Notes: generated by a model from the sequence alone, not told the origin. Positions 1-11,964 are shown, counted from the first letter of the stretch. The stretch: DNA of 64,000 bases from Branchiostoma floridae (GCF_000003815.2 NC_049986.1:20621254-20685253); one strand, 5' to 3'. Made by a program: numbers and translations.

Positions 1-480
1 CAGTACTGTTGGTGATGGCCGTAATTTCGTTCAAACTTTTGACTAGATATATTTCCTTAAATATAACTTGATGGCTGTTATGTACATATACTTCTGTAAG
101 TTGTGTCCAAGTTTCGTTGTAGTAGGATGAAAAATGTCTACGTTACAGGGTTGAAAAGATAGTAACTCCTACGTGCCCCCAGACCCGCGCCGGGTCTCTC
201 TGGGGGCACCTAAAGCTTAATCCGGGCAATATCGAGTAAGTCACGACCTGTCATTCAAATGTCAATCAACTGTTTCTTCGGATTGCACCTGGTGGCTTTC
301 TCACGGTGTGGATTAGGGCAAGTAACTGTTAGTGATCGAGATCGAGAAAAAATCATCTCCTCCCACTTGTCAGCAGAAGTCAGCTTGATTTAAAATTTGT
401 ATACATATACATGTATCTGTGTTATCCAAAACAGGGGAACAAGATTAGGGGATGCTGTTTTATATCAAAGTTACTCATGC
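1..480. other. no gene seen
   Basis: I see no supported coding or RNA feature here. The stretch is ordinary AT-leaning DNA with a short GC-rich palindrome-like patch near 175-212 (a CCCCCAGA and TCTGGGGG pairing) that may be a degraded transposon end. Confidence 0.5.
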
Positions 481-1925
481 AGGATGTTTTCTACTTATTT
501 TTAAAAAATCTTTTTACTTGGTTTCGACTTACTTTTTAAAATCTTTTTACTATAAAAACACTTTCGACTTATTTTTTAAAATCTTTTTACTTGGTTTCGA
601 CTTATTTTCTAAAATCTTTTTACTATGAAAAAATTCGACTTATTTTTAAAAATGTTTTTACTTGGTTTCGACTTATTTTTAAAAATGTTTTTACTTGGTT
701 TCGACTTATTTTTAAAAATGTTTTTACTTACTAATTGGTTTCGACTTATTTTTAAAAATCTTTTTACTATAAAAAAACTTTCGACTTATTTTTAAAAATC
801 TTTTTACTTGGTTTCGACTCATTATCTAAAATCTTTTTACTAACTTTCGACTTATTTTTCAAAATCTTTTTACTTGGTTTCGACTAATTTTCTAAAATAT
901 TTTTACTTGGTTTCGACTTATTTTTTTAAATCTTTTTACTCGGTTTCGACTTATTTTCAAAAATCTTTTTACTTGGTTTCGACATATTTTTAAAAAAATC
1001 TTTTAACTTGGTTTCGACTTATTTTTACAAATCTTTTTACTTGGTTTCGACTTATTTTTTAAAATCTTTTCACTATAAAAAAAAAACTTTCGACTTATTT
1101 TTTAAAATCTTTTTACTTGGTTTCGACTAATTTTCTAAAACATTTTTAATTGGCTTCGACATATTTTTTAAAATTACTTGGTTTCGACTTATTTTTTTAA
1201 ATTTTTTTACAAAAAAAAAACTTTCGACTTATTTTTAAAGATCTTTTTACCATAAAAAAATTTCGACTTATTTTTAGAAATCTTTTTACTTGGTTCCGAT
1301 TTATTTTAAAAATGTTTTTACTTGGTTTCGACTCATTTTTTTAAAATCTTTTTACTTGGTTTCGACTTATTTTCTAAAATCTTTTTACTATAAAAAAAAT
1401 TCGACTTATTTTTAAAAATGTTTTTACTTGATTTCGACTTATTTTTAAAAATGTTTTTACTTGTTTTCGACTTATTTTTTGAAATATTTTTACTTGGTTT
1501 CGACTTATTTTTAAAAATCTTTTTACTATAAAAAAACTTTCGACTTATTTTTTAAAATCTTTTTACTATAAAAACTTTTGACTTATTTTTAAAAATCATT
1601 TTACTTGGTTTCGACTTATTTGCTAAAATCTTTTTACTAACTTTCGACTTATTTTTTAAAATCTTTTTACTTGGTTTCGACTAATTTTCTAAAATATTTT
1701 TAATTGGTTTCGACTTATTTTAAAAAATCTTTTTACTATAAAAAAATCTTTCGACTTATTTTTTAAATTTTTTTTACTTGGTTTCGACTTATTTTTTAAA
1801 ATTCTTTTTACTTGGTTTCGACTTATTTTTAAAAATCTTTTTACTTGGTTTCGACTTATTCTTTAAAATTATTTTACTATAAAAAACTTTCGACTTATTT
1901 TTAAAAATCTTTTTATTGTTGTTTT
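481..1925. repeat. AT-rich 33-bp minisatellite
   Basis: About forty diverged tandem units fill this block. The commonest unit is near 33 bp and reads roughly TTGGTTTCGAC, then TTATTTTTAAAAATC, then TTTTTAC. A variant replaces the TTGGTTTCGAC head with TATAAAAAAACTTTCGAC. The block is non-coding: every frame is full of stops. Units differ mainly in A and T run lengths, as expected from slippage and unequal exchange. Confidence 0.9.
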
Positions 1926-3165
1926 CAATCGTACCTTTTGATAAAGGGCGATTGGTCTATTCAACATATGAGAAAGAGATATGCTATCGATTTATGCCTC
2001 TTTTCCTAGTGTGTCATAGGCTACACCTGCCTTGGGGTGCTTGATTGACGGGACATGTGCGTGACCGGTGCATGAACCCCAGAGTTGACCCCGGGGTCGT
2101 CACGCTGAGGACTGCGTTCAGGCGAAGTAATCTTGCAATAACATCTTAGGCAAGTAATGTGTCATTCAACCGGTCACTGTAGTTTTCCGCCTTGACAAAT
2201 GAAATTTTGCATAGTCATTAATATTAATTGTATTTACATCGTTTTTACCGAATCATGGCCGAGAAATTTGCATATACTAGCCAAATTTCTGTGTGTAGGC
2301 GGGACTCAAACAGTTACAGAATAACACAGACCAACTCCTCGGTTCCAGGGGGCGACCTGCCCGAAGAAAACTCTACAACAGACCTGGGAACCCCCTGAGT
2401 TAGAGTCTCCGCGCGATGAAATTTATAGAGATCAGGGTAGCATCCAGGCTACCAGTCTCTGGGAGTTCTTCCACTTTTATTTTGGGAATTGTACCGCTGA
2501 GGAGTCCGCTGTAGCTCCTAGACTTTTTCATAGAGTCTAGAGACGTGTTGCCGCCCGTCGGATCACCACAGTATGTTTTGTGCCGGAAGTAAACAGGCAA
2601 GGACAGTACTTCTAAAAATTTGGGCAGAAAACGAGGTAGGTGTTTTTTTAATGTGACTGTGTTCGACTAACGCCGGCGGCATATGTCTATAAAAGGACCC
2701 AGTCGGACAGTTTGGGGGGAACGAAAAGTACGTTACAAATGATAACAAGAACAAAAAACGAGCAAACTCCAATTCCCTTGTGAAAAAAAACTTAAGGTAT
2801 GTATGGGTATGATCAACGTTAATAGGTACGTTTTCATTATGGTGGCCATCATGCCGATGCAACATTCGTAATTTCTCTTCTTTTGGGCTGTTTAATTTTT
2901 TTTTAATTTGTGGGTTCGACATCTCTCACGCACCTTGGCCATCAAGCACTAATCTGAAGGGGCTATTGTTTCTTGTCCGTAATCTGGGACGTTGTCCGTA
3001 ATCTGGGACGCAGTGTAACCATATCCACATTCCAGATGTTTCACGTCGAGTTTGCGTGGGGTTGTGCAATATACAGATCAGATTGTGTTAGAACTATGGT
3101 GTTTTTCTATGTTTCGAGAATATGTTCACGCTTTCAAGTTTGGTGCAATTCCTTTTTTTTGTACA
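1926..3165. other. no gene; transposon remnants
   Basis: No supported gene. Around 2380-2455 the sequence CCCCCTGAG, then a divergent spacer, then CATCCAGGCTACC resembles the end at 9885-9957, so a fragment of the same inverted-repeat element family probably lies here. The short open frames do not resemble known proteins. Confidence 0.4.
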
Positions 3166-3385
3166 TGTCAACTCAGCAGACACGAGGTTGGGGCTGCAGG
3201 TGGGTTAAAACCAGGTGCAGGATGATGGGACGACGAGGAGCGGAGATCAGATTAAGCTACCGGTGGTCGACAAGGCAAGTCCGAGGAACCGGTCGCCGAC
3301 GTAGCCAGGAAGCCATAGTTCCAACAGCCTCTACACAATTCCCCAACTCCAGAGCTGACGCCACCCCAAGGAAAGCATGAAGGTG
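3166..3385 (+). repeat. exon-like repeated block, copy 1
   Basis: This block follows a pyrimidine-rich stretch ending in AG and closes with ATGAAGGTGGGTTTCACC, which resembles an exon end with a GT donor. It is clearly related to 5005-5160 (same strand) and 5470-5700 (opposite strand). The copies share a GACGACGAGGAGCGGAGAT-like core and a VVDK-type coding possibility, but none has a long open frame. It may be a decayed exon or part of an unnamed transposon. Confidence 0.45.
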
Positions 3386-5004
3386 GGTTTCACCCGTATC
3401 ATTGTTAGCTTAATGCAAATTTTAAGACCTGCTTCCAATACCATATTCTGCACGCCCCACGTAGTGAACAATCGTAGAAACCCTGAGGCAGACGCTTCGG
3501 TAAATTTTAAAGTTTTTCTCGTTGTATTTTAGGTACCGCTTTTATTGCCACATTTTGTCCGCTCCACATGGTGAACGTCATAATTCCATTCGTCGAAAAT
3601 CCCTATAAAGGCAGGTCTGACATTCTTTGCCAACTTTTCAAAAACAATAAAACACAATGGGGTCACAGGGCATATATATATATATATATAACTTTGTTGG
3701 TAGCGTCACTATTTACCCGTAATTTTGCTATTCAAAACAACGATTTACTTTCTCAAATTACGTCTTTTTCAAACATCAGACACACCTGCACGAGTTAGCA
3801 TCGGCAGTCACATTCCATCTGTGCACTATCGGTAGCTGCGATCAAAATATGGTTGGGCCTAGGGTTCTAGACAAATATACTCAGAATTGCATGCAATAAA
3901 TACTTTGTTCAATGACTTCAAACGTGGTGAAAATTACTCAACGACTGGCTCGTTAAAAATAATAATGTACACAAAAATGTTTAAACGTTTCCAGTACACC
4001 AAGAGTTCTGATCGAACATGTCCGTGACTCACCGTGATTCACCGTTAATTTGACGTTCTGGTCAGGTCTAATTATCGCAAGTGTTCTGATACGTGTATGT
4101 AAAGGGTTAGTGTGTGACCACAATCGTTTCCCTCTCATAGCAAAGAAAATGGAATGTAAATGATATAACGAACTGTCCCTTAAAATGTTTGAGTTGTCAG
4201 AAGAGCGCAGTTGGTAGTTTCAATTACAGAGAATCACGTCGCAGCTTACTACGGGTCACTAAGTCGTCACCCACCTGTCAGTTAGCCGCACAGCTGCATC
4301 GGGATTATGTTTCTCACATCACAGGGAAGGTTAATAACAGTGACATTAAGGGCGTGTGAACAGCTCAGGTCAGCTAGTGTAGTTTATAAACAATCAACTT
4401 GCATGCCACACTGTACAGTAGAGTTACGTGAAATTTGTTAGTATTTACAGTTACGCTGCCCTGTCATATCACATGTCAACGCACTAGAATACCCTCAAAA
4501 ACGTATTACTATAACGCCTGTGCACATGTGTATTTTTTCACTCATGTTATTATGCGTAGCTTTGTCTGCTAGCCAAATTTTCTCACCACAATGCAGGAAA
4601 TAGCGTTTCAAGGGGTCAATAGTTCAAACTGTTCCCGGGGAGAATACCCTCAGTCCCACTTGTCACGCCTTCCATGCTGCACATGCTGAAAATTCGGCCA
4701 ATAATATTTCGCCCAAACCTTAAAAGTAAGAAATTCACTGCCGCCGCCTCTAAAAAATGTTCGTCGTCACTTCCAAACAACATAAAATTAATACTTTGAT
4801 GCAGAACTAGCTAACTTAAGATAGTTGAATCCAACTCTAAGTGTTGAAGTAAGCCTCACGAGGTAACGTAATTCGTAATACATTAGTATCATTCGCGTGC
4901 AATACCCTGTACAGGGAAACTAATATAGTATGTTACACAAAATCGCGCAATCACGTGAATGGAATGTTTGGAGAATATGTCTTGTGTGATTCTTTTATTT
5001 TTTT

Positions 5005-5160
5005 CTTGTCAGATTGGCAGACGACGTGAGGTCAGGGCTGCTATGATGATCTGAAAGCGGGAGTAGGATGATCATGAAAAAAGGGACGACTAAGAGTGGA
5101 GATGAGATGAAGCGACAGGTGGTTGACAAGTCACGCCTGGCCGAGGAACTGGTCATTCAA
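5005..5160 (+). repeat. exon-like repeated block, copy 2
   Basis: This is the second copy of the block at 3166-3385. It follows a T-rich run ending TTCTTGTCAG, a good splice-acceptor sequence. It pairs as an inverted repeat with 5561-5697 across the assembly gap, so the region could form a hairpin or the gap could hide a mis-joined duplicate. Frames contain stops. Confidence 0.5.
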
Positions 5161-5296
5161 ACATGCAGGAATATTCTTGAGAGACATTTCAATGTTTTAA
5201 AAGCCTAACGAAGCACTTTTGTATGGAACAGTTAGGTTTCCGTAGAAATCAAGAATAAATTTTGCTTCTCCAATGTTCTTTGCGGATAAGCCTCAA

Positions 5297-5396
5297 NNNN
5301 NNNNNNNNNNNNNNNNNNNNNNNNNNNNNNNNNNNNNNNNNNNNNNNNNNNNNNNNNNNNNNNNNNNNNNNNNNNNNNNNNNNNNNNNNNNNNNNN
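5297..5396. other. assembly gap (100 N)
   Basis: One hundred unknown bases, probably a gap of arbitrary size. It lies inside the spacer of the inverted repeat formed by the exon-like blocks. Confidence 0.99.
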
Positions 5397-5469
5397 TCGC
5401 GAACAGAACATCTGGGTAACAATCAACAGTAGTTCCAAATCGGTAATAATGATCTGGGTGAAACCCACC

Positions 5470-5700
5470 TTCATATTTTCGCTGGCACGATGTTGGTCCT
5501 GGAGTTGTTCTGTGGCTTCCTCTGGTTAGCTATTAGGTCGGCGGTTTGTTCAAAGCGACCAGTTCCTCGGCCAGGCGTGACTTGTCAACCACCTGTCGCT
5601 TCATCTCATCTCCGCTCTTCGTCGTCCCTTTTTTTCATGATCATCCTACTCCTGGTTTCAACAAATCCTACAGCCCTGACCTCACGTCTGCCGTTTTTGT
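5470..5700 (-). repeat. exon-like repeated block, copy 3 (inverted)
   Basis: Read on the minus strand, this copy contains a short open stretch (GDEMKRQVVDKSRLAEELVA) ending in a stop, then a segment closing in ATGAAGGTGGGTTTCACC as in copy 1. It is the best preserved copy. Whether it is a real exon, a pseudogene or a transposon piece cannot be settled here. Confidence 0.45.
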
Positions 5701-5739
5701 CGGGAAAGTCGGAAAATAAGAGTCCGGTCCAGTTTCGAT

Positions 5740-8320
5740 GATTTCGACAGGGATTTGAATATCGTTTATCGAATACCGTCCCTTTCCCTCGTCTCCACTA
5801 TGGAATAACCCATGGTTGCTGAGCAATGACATTCACTGCCTAGTGTTCATATTGCGTAATGCAGATGAAAGGCCAAGCCAAGCTGACTCCCAGCCAAGCA
5901 GTCATTTCGCTGCCAGACAGAGAGGAAAAAAGCCACGCCACGGGTCTTGAGCTGGTCTCTGATGATCAATAACACCTGCTGCCATGAAGTCAACACACTC
6001 CCTTTCACTTCGGTAAGTAACTCAGCTTCCACTTCTGCGTACCGAAGAGGATCTTAGAAAAGTTCCTTTGTCTGGTTTGATCAGAGCCAGGTATACAAAT
6101 TAGTAGTTTATCAAAGATTATCAAATTGTTAGCTTCGTACTTTTTTTAATTTGTACGTAAATGCACTTGACCTGTTCTTTTTGTCAGTAAAGATTATCAA
6201 ATTGTTAGCTTCGTACTTTTTTTAATTTGTACGTAAATGCACTTGACCTGTTCTTTTTGTCAGTATATATATATATATATTTGTTTTAAAAATGGGATAT
6301 ATCTTGTGGTATGCAGTGTCCGGAAAACAACGTCGTTTGGGTTGTCTCCCGAGGATTCCGTCCCAGATTTCGGACATTGTGTGTAACAGTAGAACACAAT
6401 AGGGCTACGGAACTGCTAAACTAATAACATATAATGATATATCTCATTTTCAAAACAGATATGTATTCAATTTGATTCCTTCTAAAGGGATATATATTAT
6501 TACATTTCTTATTATTCTTACTCTATTTCTTATAATTCTTATTCTTATTCAAAAGCGAAGTATCATTTTGAAATAGCTTGGATATTTCAATCGACTAGAG
6601 CGTTCAAGTTGATATACGTGTGCATGTTCTCTCTCAATCTCTGCACAGGTCGGGCAAGAGAGATAAACACGGGCAAGACCGACTCCTCCCGCCGCAACGG
6701 ACGTCGCTGATGGCTTGCGCTGGAAGACGAGCTGTATCACTGTGGGGAAGGACGCCCGTATGCAAATTGCAACAACTGACGGGACCAAGGCTGGGAGCCA
6801 TGCAAAATCCGGAACAACGTCGCCCTAAGGAGCAAGGCCATGAGAGGAAAATGCCAGACCGGAGCAGAGCCGCGTACAGCCAAGATTGCGCTGCTACAAC
6901 TATGGAAATACTGACGCCAGTTTATGGACTGATGTACACGTATTGTCTGCATTACTAGTATTTGACTTTACAGACACAAATACGTATTGTCTAGTCTATT
7001 ATGTGTATCAAAGAATATACAAGTAATGTAATTGACTCAGACGACGACAGTCCAAATCAAACCATGTGCGGATTTACGAATGGTGGAAATCCCATACAGA
7101 CGCACGTACGGTCTCATTGATGAGTTTTTAACTGCATTGGGAGTAATGGCATGCAAAAATACGTGTTTCACATGGGCGCGTACAAAATGAACGCACTTGA
7201 AATATGTTTATTCTATTTATTCTTTGTTGCGCTCATTTACGTTTTATCTTGTAAAAAATCTTATATGACAATTAGAACATGCATGAAGTTAGTACACACC
7301 GCAACGGGGACTGCACAACTCAGAACTGTGTGCCTCCGACCCAGACCGCAGCTACCGAACATTGCCTGCTAATTTCTTGAAGTAGAAAGAAACTTTCACC
7401 AATCTAACGTTAGAGATCAGTTGGGCTGGATAAAAGGAAAATTCTCATCGCTACAAAAACACCTCCGTGCAGCCGCTTACTTTTTTGGGCCGTAATTTGG
7501 AGTAATACATCAACGGGACCTTACAAATATTATGTATGCAAGCTGATGTTGCATTTCAGTCCATCACTTGCAACAAGCTAGATACAACGCAATGGTTGCT
7601 GTATGTACCGGCATGTATTAGTCTATATTGTGCCATGATTATTATTCTCAGACGGTTTCCGGTAATTCGTTAAATTTGATAATGTGAACTGCAACAGACC
7701 GAGATAAAGTACTAGTAACAATGTTGTGTGATGTGAGCGGACAGCTGTGTAACTGTCTGTCAGGTAAGACAGAATATAAAGACGAGAGATTTATTTCTAA
7801 GGCAATTCAGGAGAGCAACAGACCGAGTGACATAGCATTATGACGTCGCAGTTAGTATACGTTCAAAGTCTCCCGTGCCCAGTGTACGGAAATCCCTATC
7901 TCTGTGTCATTTCTTTATCGTTAACGTGGTCGTCTTCAAATCAGAATCCAAAAGAATTAGTTACATGTCCAAGAATACCATTGTTTATCAGAGGAAGAAA
8001 ATCGTTGTCAGAAACATCGGTAAACATTTATTTTAATTCTGAATCATTAACCATATCAAATTCTACTTTGTTGAATTCCAAAACCGCCCTGTCAAGGCAT
8101 ATCATTACATATTGTAAGAAGCAAAACTTAATATACAAAAATGAACAGCTATGACTCATATAACATTTTAATCTCATGCAAAACCACTACCTCACCACAA
8201 CACTGACTGACCATCATTGTTGTGCGGCTGTCGTCGCTACTATGGAATGTCTTTCCGACAAGTCCACAAGTCCACAAAGCTCACAACATTAAACAGCATC
8301 GTTAACACATCAAGATCGGA
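5740..8320. other. no gene seen
   Basis: I find no supported gene. The stretch includes a direct duplication at 6113-6265, listed separately, and scattered short open frames without recognisable motifs. Confidence 0.4.
6113..6281. repeat. 76-bp tandem duplication plus (TA)n
   Basis: A unit of about 76 bp beginning AAAGATTATCAAATTG and ending TTCTTTTTGTCAGTA occurs twice head to tail with almost no differences, followed by a TATATA run. The near identity suggests a recent duplication. Confidence 0.85.
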
Positions 8321-8325
8321 TATAA

Positions 8326-9130
8326 AACCACCATCCCATTGTTGTTGTTTTGTTGTCTTTGTTTAAAACAGACTAATCATCTGTTGTGCGGCTGTCGTCC
8401 CTACATGTCTTTCCGACAAGTCCGTCACAACAAGTTCACAACGTTCCACAGCATCGTTACCACCATCCCATTGTTGTTGTTTTGTTGTCCTTGTTTAAAA
8501 CAGACTAATCATCTGTTGTGCGGCTGTCGTCCCTACTGGTCTTTCCGACAAGTCCGTCACAACAAGTTCACAACGTTCCACAGCATCGTTACCACCATCC
8601 CATTGTTGTTGTTTTGTTGTCCTTGTTTAAAACAGACTAATCATCTGTTGTGCGGCTGTCGTCCCTACATGTCTTTCCGACAAGTCCGTCACAGCAAGTT
8701 CACATATTCCACAGCATCGTTAACACATCAAAATCGCATATAAAACCACCATCCCATGGCCATTGTTGTTGTTCTTTTGTTGTCCTTCCTTAAAACCGAC
8801 TAATCATCTGTTGTGCGGCTGTCGTCCCTACATGTCTTTCCGACAAGTCCGTCACAGCAAGTTCACATATTCCACAGCATCGTTAACACATCAAAATCGC
8901 ATATAAAGCCACCATCCCATGGCCATTGTTGTTGTTGTTTTGTTGTCCTTGTTTAATACAGACTAATCATCTGTTGTGCGGCTGTCGTCCCTACATGTCT
9001 TTCCGACAAGTCCGTCACAGCAAGTTCACAATATACCACAGCACCGTTAACACATCAAAATCGCATAAGAAACAACCATCTCATTGTTGTTGTTTTGTTG
9101 TCCTTGTTACAAACAAACCGTGAAACTGTG
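8326..9130 (+). repeat. 132-160-bp tandem array
   Basis: Units begin near CATTGTTGTTGTTTTGTTG and contain ATCTGTTGTGCGGCTGTCG and TTTCCGACAAGTCCGTCAC. Unit starts lie near 8337, 8469, 8601, 8761, 8924 and 9082. The first three are 132 bp apart. Later ones are about 160 bp because of an added ACACATCAAAATCGCATA segment. As 132 is a multiple of three, the array gives a long repetitive open frame that I do not consider a gene. Confidence 0.9.
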
Positions 9131-9284
9131 GTGCCTATATCTTCCGACAAGCCCGCAACAACAAGCTCAAAACATAACCACAGCTTCCCCAAGATGCCCC
9201 AATCCCAGCATGCCCCACACCAAACATGACGACACATTTCCCAACATGCCTCACACAACATGGCACCAACTTTCCCGGCATGCC

Positions 9285-9330
9285 TCACTCCCAGCATGCC
9301 TCACTCCCAGCATGCCTCACTCCCTTGACA
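9285..9330 (+). repeat. short CAGCATGCCTCACTCC repeats
   Basis: Three tandem copies of a 16-bp unit (CATGCCTCACTCCCAG) lie just before the YY1-like promoter motifs. Looser CATGCC-containing relatives extend back to about 9190. Confidence 0.75.
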
Positions 9331-9334
9331 TCAT

Positions 9335-9375
9335 CCAACATGGCGGCGCCCTATAATACAACATGGCGGCGCCCT
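9335..9375 (+). promoter_or_regulatory. tandem YY1-type motifs, possible promoter
   Basis: The motif AACATGGCGGC occurs twice about 23 bp apart, inside a short duplication (CAACATGGCGGCGCCCTA). It fits the YY1 consensus AAnATGGCGGC, often found just downstream of TATA-less start sites in animals. It lies about 820 bp upstream of the first zinc-finger coding exon on the same strand, so it may mark that gene's promoter and untranslated first exon. This is inference from motif and position only. Confidence 0.4.
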
Positions 9376-9792
9376 ACTCCGCTAACGAAAACAAAACAGG
9401 TTGTGCTATCGCAAACCTGTAATAATTTGAATGAGGGAGGGGGGCGTCATGGATATTTGCAAATTATGCAAGTAACAATCAGATATGTATGAAAACAAAG
9501 GGAAGCAAGGCCTTTAGATGAATTTCTGATGATTTATATGGTGCATTTTGGTTTTTGGTCAGAGCTTTCAATATTGCATGTTTTAATAGTAGCTAAGCCA
9601 CCACTCTCACCCCCCACCCCACCCCATGGTGTCGACTTCTCTCCCTTAACTACCTTTCTTTCCTGTCCTTCTGTAGAATCCAGATTTCTAGTTAGAATTT
9701 GTCATGGCCTTCATTTCAATTTGATGCAATTTTTTTGAAGAAGTGTACTAGTAGTATGTAACTTGTCACATGATGGGGGATAGCCCCTCCAA

Positions 9793-9957
9793 TCGCCTGG
9801 ATGCCAGATTGTTTCCTGGGTCTATACAGCTCAATTCCTTGCCTCTAGGGCCAACATGCCCCACAGAAATTCTACAGCAGGCCCCCTGAGTTACACCCAG
9901 ATAAACCGTGCACGATAGATATTATTGAGATTGGGCAGGGGTCTGGTATCCAGGCTG
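9793..9957. mobile_element. small inverted-repeat element
   Basis: The left end (CGCCTGGATGCCAGATTG) and right end (GGTCTGGTATCCAGGCTG) are imperfect inverted copies. The element has no coding capacity. It belongs to the loose group in this window whose ends read GCCTGG(A/G)TNCCA. Confidence 0.5.
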
Positions 9958-10191
9958 CCACTCCTACATGGGATGGCATAGTCAAGTTGTTGACAAGCCT
10001 TCCTATCATGTGCACTTCGCTTTGCCTCGGCTGCAGTCATATATTCTTTTGAAGTTTTAAACATGAGATGCCATTGTGAGTCTGAGCTATTGCTAGGCAC
10101 TGTGATTATGGCATAAGTCTTGAAAAATTGCAGGGTTGCATCGTCCATGTAACCAGTGTAGCTTATGAAGTTTTTTTGTTTGTTCGTAGAA

Positions 10192-11223
10192 ATGGATGAG
10201 CCAGGCCATGCAGTTATCGTGAATTGCTCGGCTATGGAACATCCTGGGAACGAGAATCAAACAGACACAGGAAGACAACAGGACAATGAAGGAGTGTATC
10301 CATGCAGTGTAGGCTCCACGCAGTCTGATAAGAGGACAGACAGCAGAGAGGATCAGACAACAGACACAGAAGGGCAGCAGGACAAGGAAAGGGAGAGTCC
10401 ATGTGAGGAAACCTGCAGTGTAGGCTCTGCCCAGTCTCATAATGGGACAGACAGAGAGGGTAAGACAACAGACACAGGAGGGCAGCAGGACAAGGAAAAG
10501 GAGAGTCCATGTGAGGAAACCTGCAGTGTAGGCTCTGCCCAGTCTCATAATGGGACAGACAGAGAGGGTAAGACAACAGACACAGGAGGGCAGCAGGACA
10601 AGGAAAAGGAGAGTCCATGTGAGGAAACCTGCAGTGTAGGCTCTGCCCAGTCTCATAATGGGACAGACAGAGAGGGTAAGACAACAGACACAGGAGGGCA
10701 GCAGGACAAGGAAAAGGACATTACATGTAGGAAAACAAGCGACACCAACTCTGTGGACATAAACACTGCATCGCATGGAAATTCTCAGAATAGTGCAGGA
10801 CAGAAGTATGTGGCAAAGTATGCGGTTAATTTCCCCTTGTATGTTTGTCAAGAGTGTGGCTACACCGCACTTTCCAAGCGTATCTTCTCCAAACATGTGT
10901 CAAAACACCAAGAAGCAAAACCTTCCAACAGCAGCCAGTGTGACTTTTGTACAGTGTCGAAAGGCAAATGTAGTGTAGACTCACATAAAACTAAACAAAA
11001 ACAACCAGGTGAACCATATAGGTGTGACCATTGCGAGTATTCTACAGAAAAATACTGTAATCTATATCAGCACATGCTCATACACACTGGAACAAAACCC
11101 TTCATGTGTGGAGAGTGTGGATACAGGACAAATCTTAAGCACAATCTGGTGATTCATATGAGAAGGCATACAGGAGAAAAGCCTTACAAATGTGACCAAT
11201 GTGATTATTCTTCTGTGCAGTAG
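10192..11223 (+). CDS. C2H2 zinc-finger protein A (frameshifted)
   Basis: This is a probable nuclear DNA-binding zinc-finger protein. The ATG follows a splice acceptor (TTGTTCGTAG) by two bases, as in zinc-finger gene B, so an untranslated upstream exon is likely. Residues from about 65 to 180 are acidic 36-residue repeats containing SPCEETCSVGSAQSHNGTD. Fingers follow: YVCQECGY, a degenerate CDFC unit, YRCDHCEY, FMCGECGY with a TGEKP linker, and YKCDQCDYSSVQ, which is cut by TAG at 11221. Shifting frame by one base restores this finger (SSLRKHIMAKH) and one more (HVCERCGYRT). A single extra base therefore truncates the protein by about 40 residues. It could be an inactivated copy, an allele or an assembly error. 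Confidence 0.75.
   Translation: MDEPGHAVIVNCSAMEHPGNENQTDTGRQQDNEGVYPCSVGSTQSDKRTDSREDQTTDTEGQQDKERESPCEETCSVGSAQSHNGTDREGKTTDTGGQQDKEKESPCEETCSVGSAQSHNGTDREGKTTDTGGQQDKEKESPCEETCSVGSAQSHNGTDREGKTTDTGGQQDKEKDITCRKTSDTNSVDINTASHGNSQNSAGQKYVAKYAVNFPLYVCQECGYTALSKRIFSKHVSKHQEAKPSNSSQCDFCTVSKGKCSVDSHKTKQKQPGEPYRCDHCEYSTEKYCNLYQHMLIHTGTKPFMCGECGYRTNLKHNLVIHMRRHTGEKPYKCDQCDYSSVQ
10393..10716 (+). repeat. 108-bp coding repeats in gene A
   Basis: Three near-identical full units of 108 bp (36 codons) start at 10393, 10501 and 10609, with a diverged partial unit before them. The near identity suggests recent unequal exchange. The frame is kept across units. The homologous region in gene B is older and more diverged. 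Confidence 0.9.
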
Positions 11224-11394
11224 CAGTTTAAGGAAACACATTATGGCTAAACACACCAACAAGAGACCCCACGTGTGTGAGAGATGTGGATACAGAACGG
11301 CTCAAAAGTCGGCTCTGCGCACTCACCAGAAGTCTTACTAGTACTGGTGCAGTGTCTTACTCCGGGAGGAACAGGAAGAAGAGGAGAGAGAAAA
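11224..11394 (+). pseudogene. out-of-frame C-terminal fingers of gene A
   Basis: In the +1 frame relative to gene A, the DNA continues the broken finger (SSLRKHIMAKHTNKRP) and adds HVCERCGYRTAQKSALRTHQ, then KSY and a stop at about 11339. After that stop, YWCSVLLRE and a run of glutamates match the end of gene B, where KSYWCSVALREFEEEEERE is continuous. Gene A thus has both a one-base shift and an extra TAGTAC relative to B. Both point to decay. Confidence 0.7.
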
Positions 11395-11577
11395 ACTCTT
11401 GTACGGATGATCAGCTGATAGACTTTATTTACTATGAGACAGTCAGGACTTACATATTGTTAAACAGTAGTGTCCTAAATGTTAATTGCATCTCTCAACT
11501 GTAACATGGTTGAATATGGCAGATGACATTTGAAATGGTGCTTCTGGGAACATGGTCAAAGCACTGTGTGGAGGTAG

Positions 11578-11583
11578 AATAAA
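11578..11583 (+). terminator. poly(A) signal candidate, gene A
   Basis: AATAAA lies about 240 bp after the last finger-like codons of gene A. It is the first canonical signal downstream on this strand that I noticed. Confidence 0.4.
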
Positions 11584-11964
11584 AGGCAAAGAAATGAGTG
11601 GTGCAGGTACAAATTGCATTGTCCATAAAATGTGTATTTTAATCATCTTTTGTTCATTGTCTATATGGAATAGATAATCCCTGTTCTTTGCATATAGAGC
11701 ACCAAGAAAAGTAAAGGAAATTTATTATCATTATAATTTTTATCAATTAAGCAAGGGCAATGTCCTTGTCATAAGGATCTTCAAGTAAAAAGATTTGTGG
11801 CTTAACAAGCTAGGTTGGATCAGACGTGCTAAGAGATAATTCTACATGTATTTATGAGTGGTTAAAGTTTGTAGATGAATGGTACATCTCAGTCTTTCAA
11901 ACTGCAATTCTGCAATTCAATCTAACACCTAACCAGTAGTTAAACAGTGAGGGCCTTGTGTACG

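Noticed and set aside
10093-10896. Long minus-strand frames opposite zinc-finger gene A
   Set aside because: They mirror the 108-bp coding repeats of gene A. The plus-strand frame has recognisable fingers; the minus frames have none.
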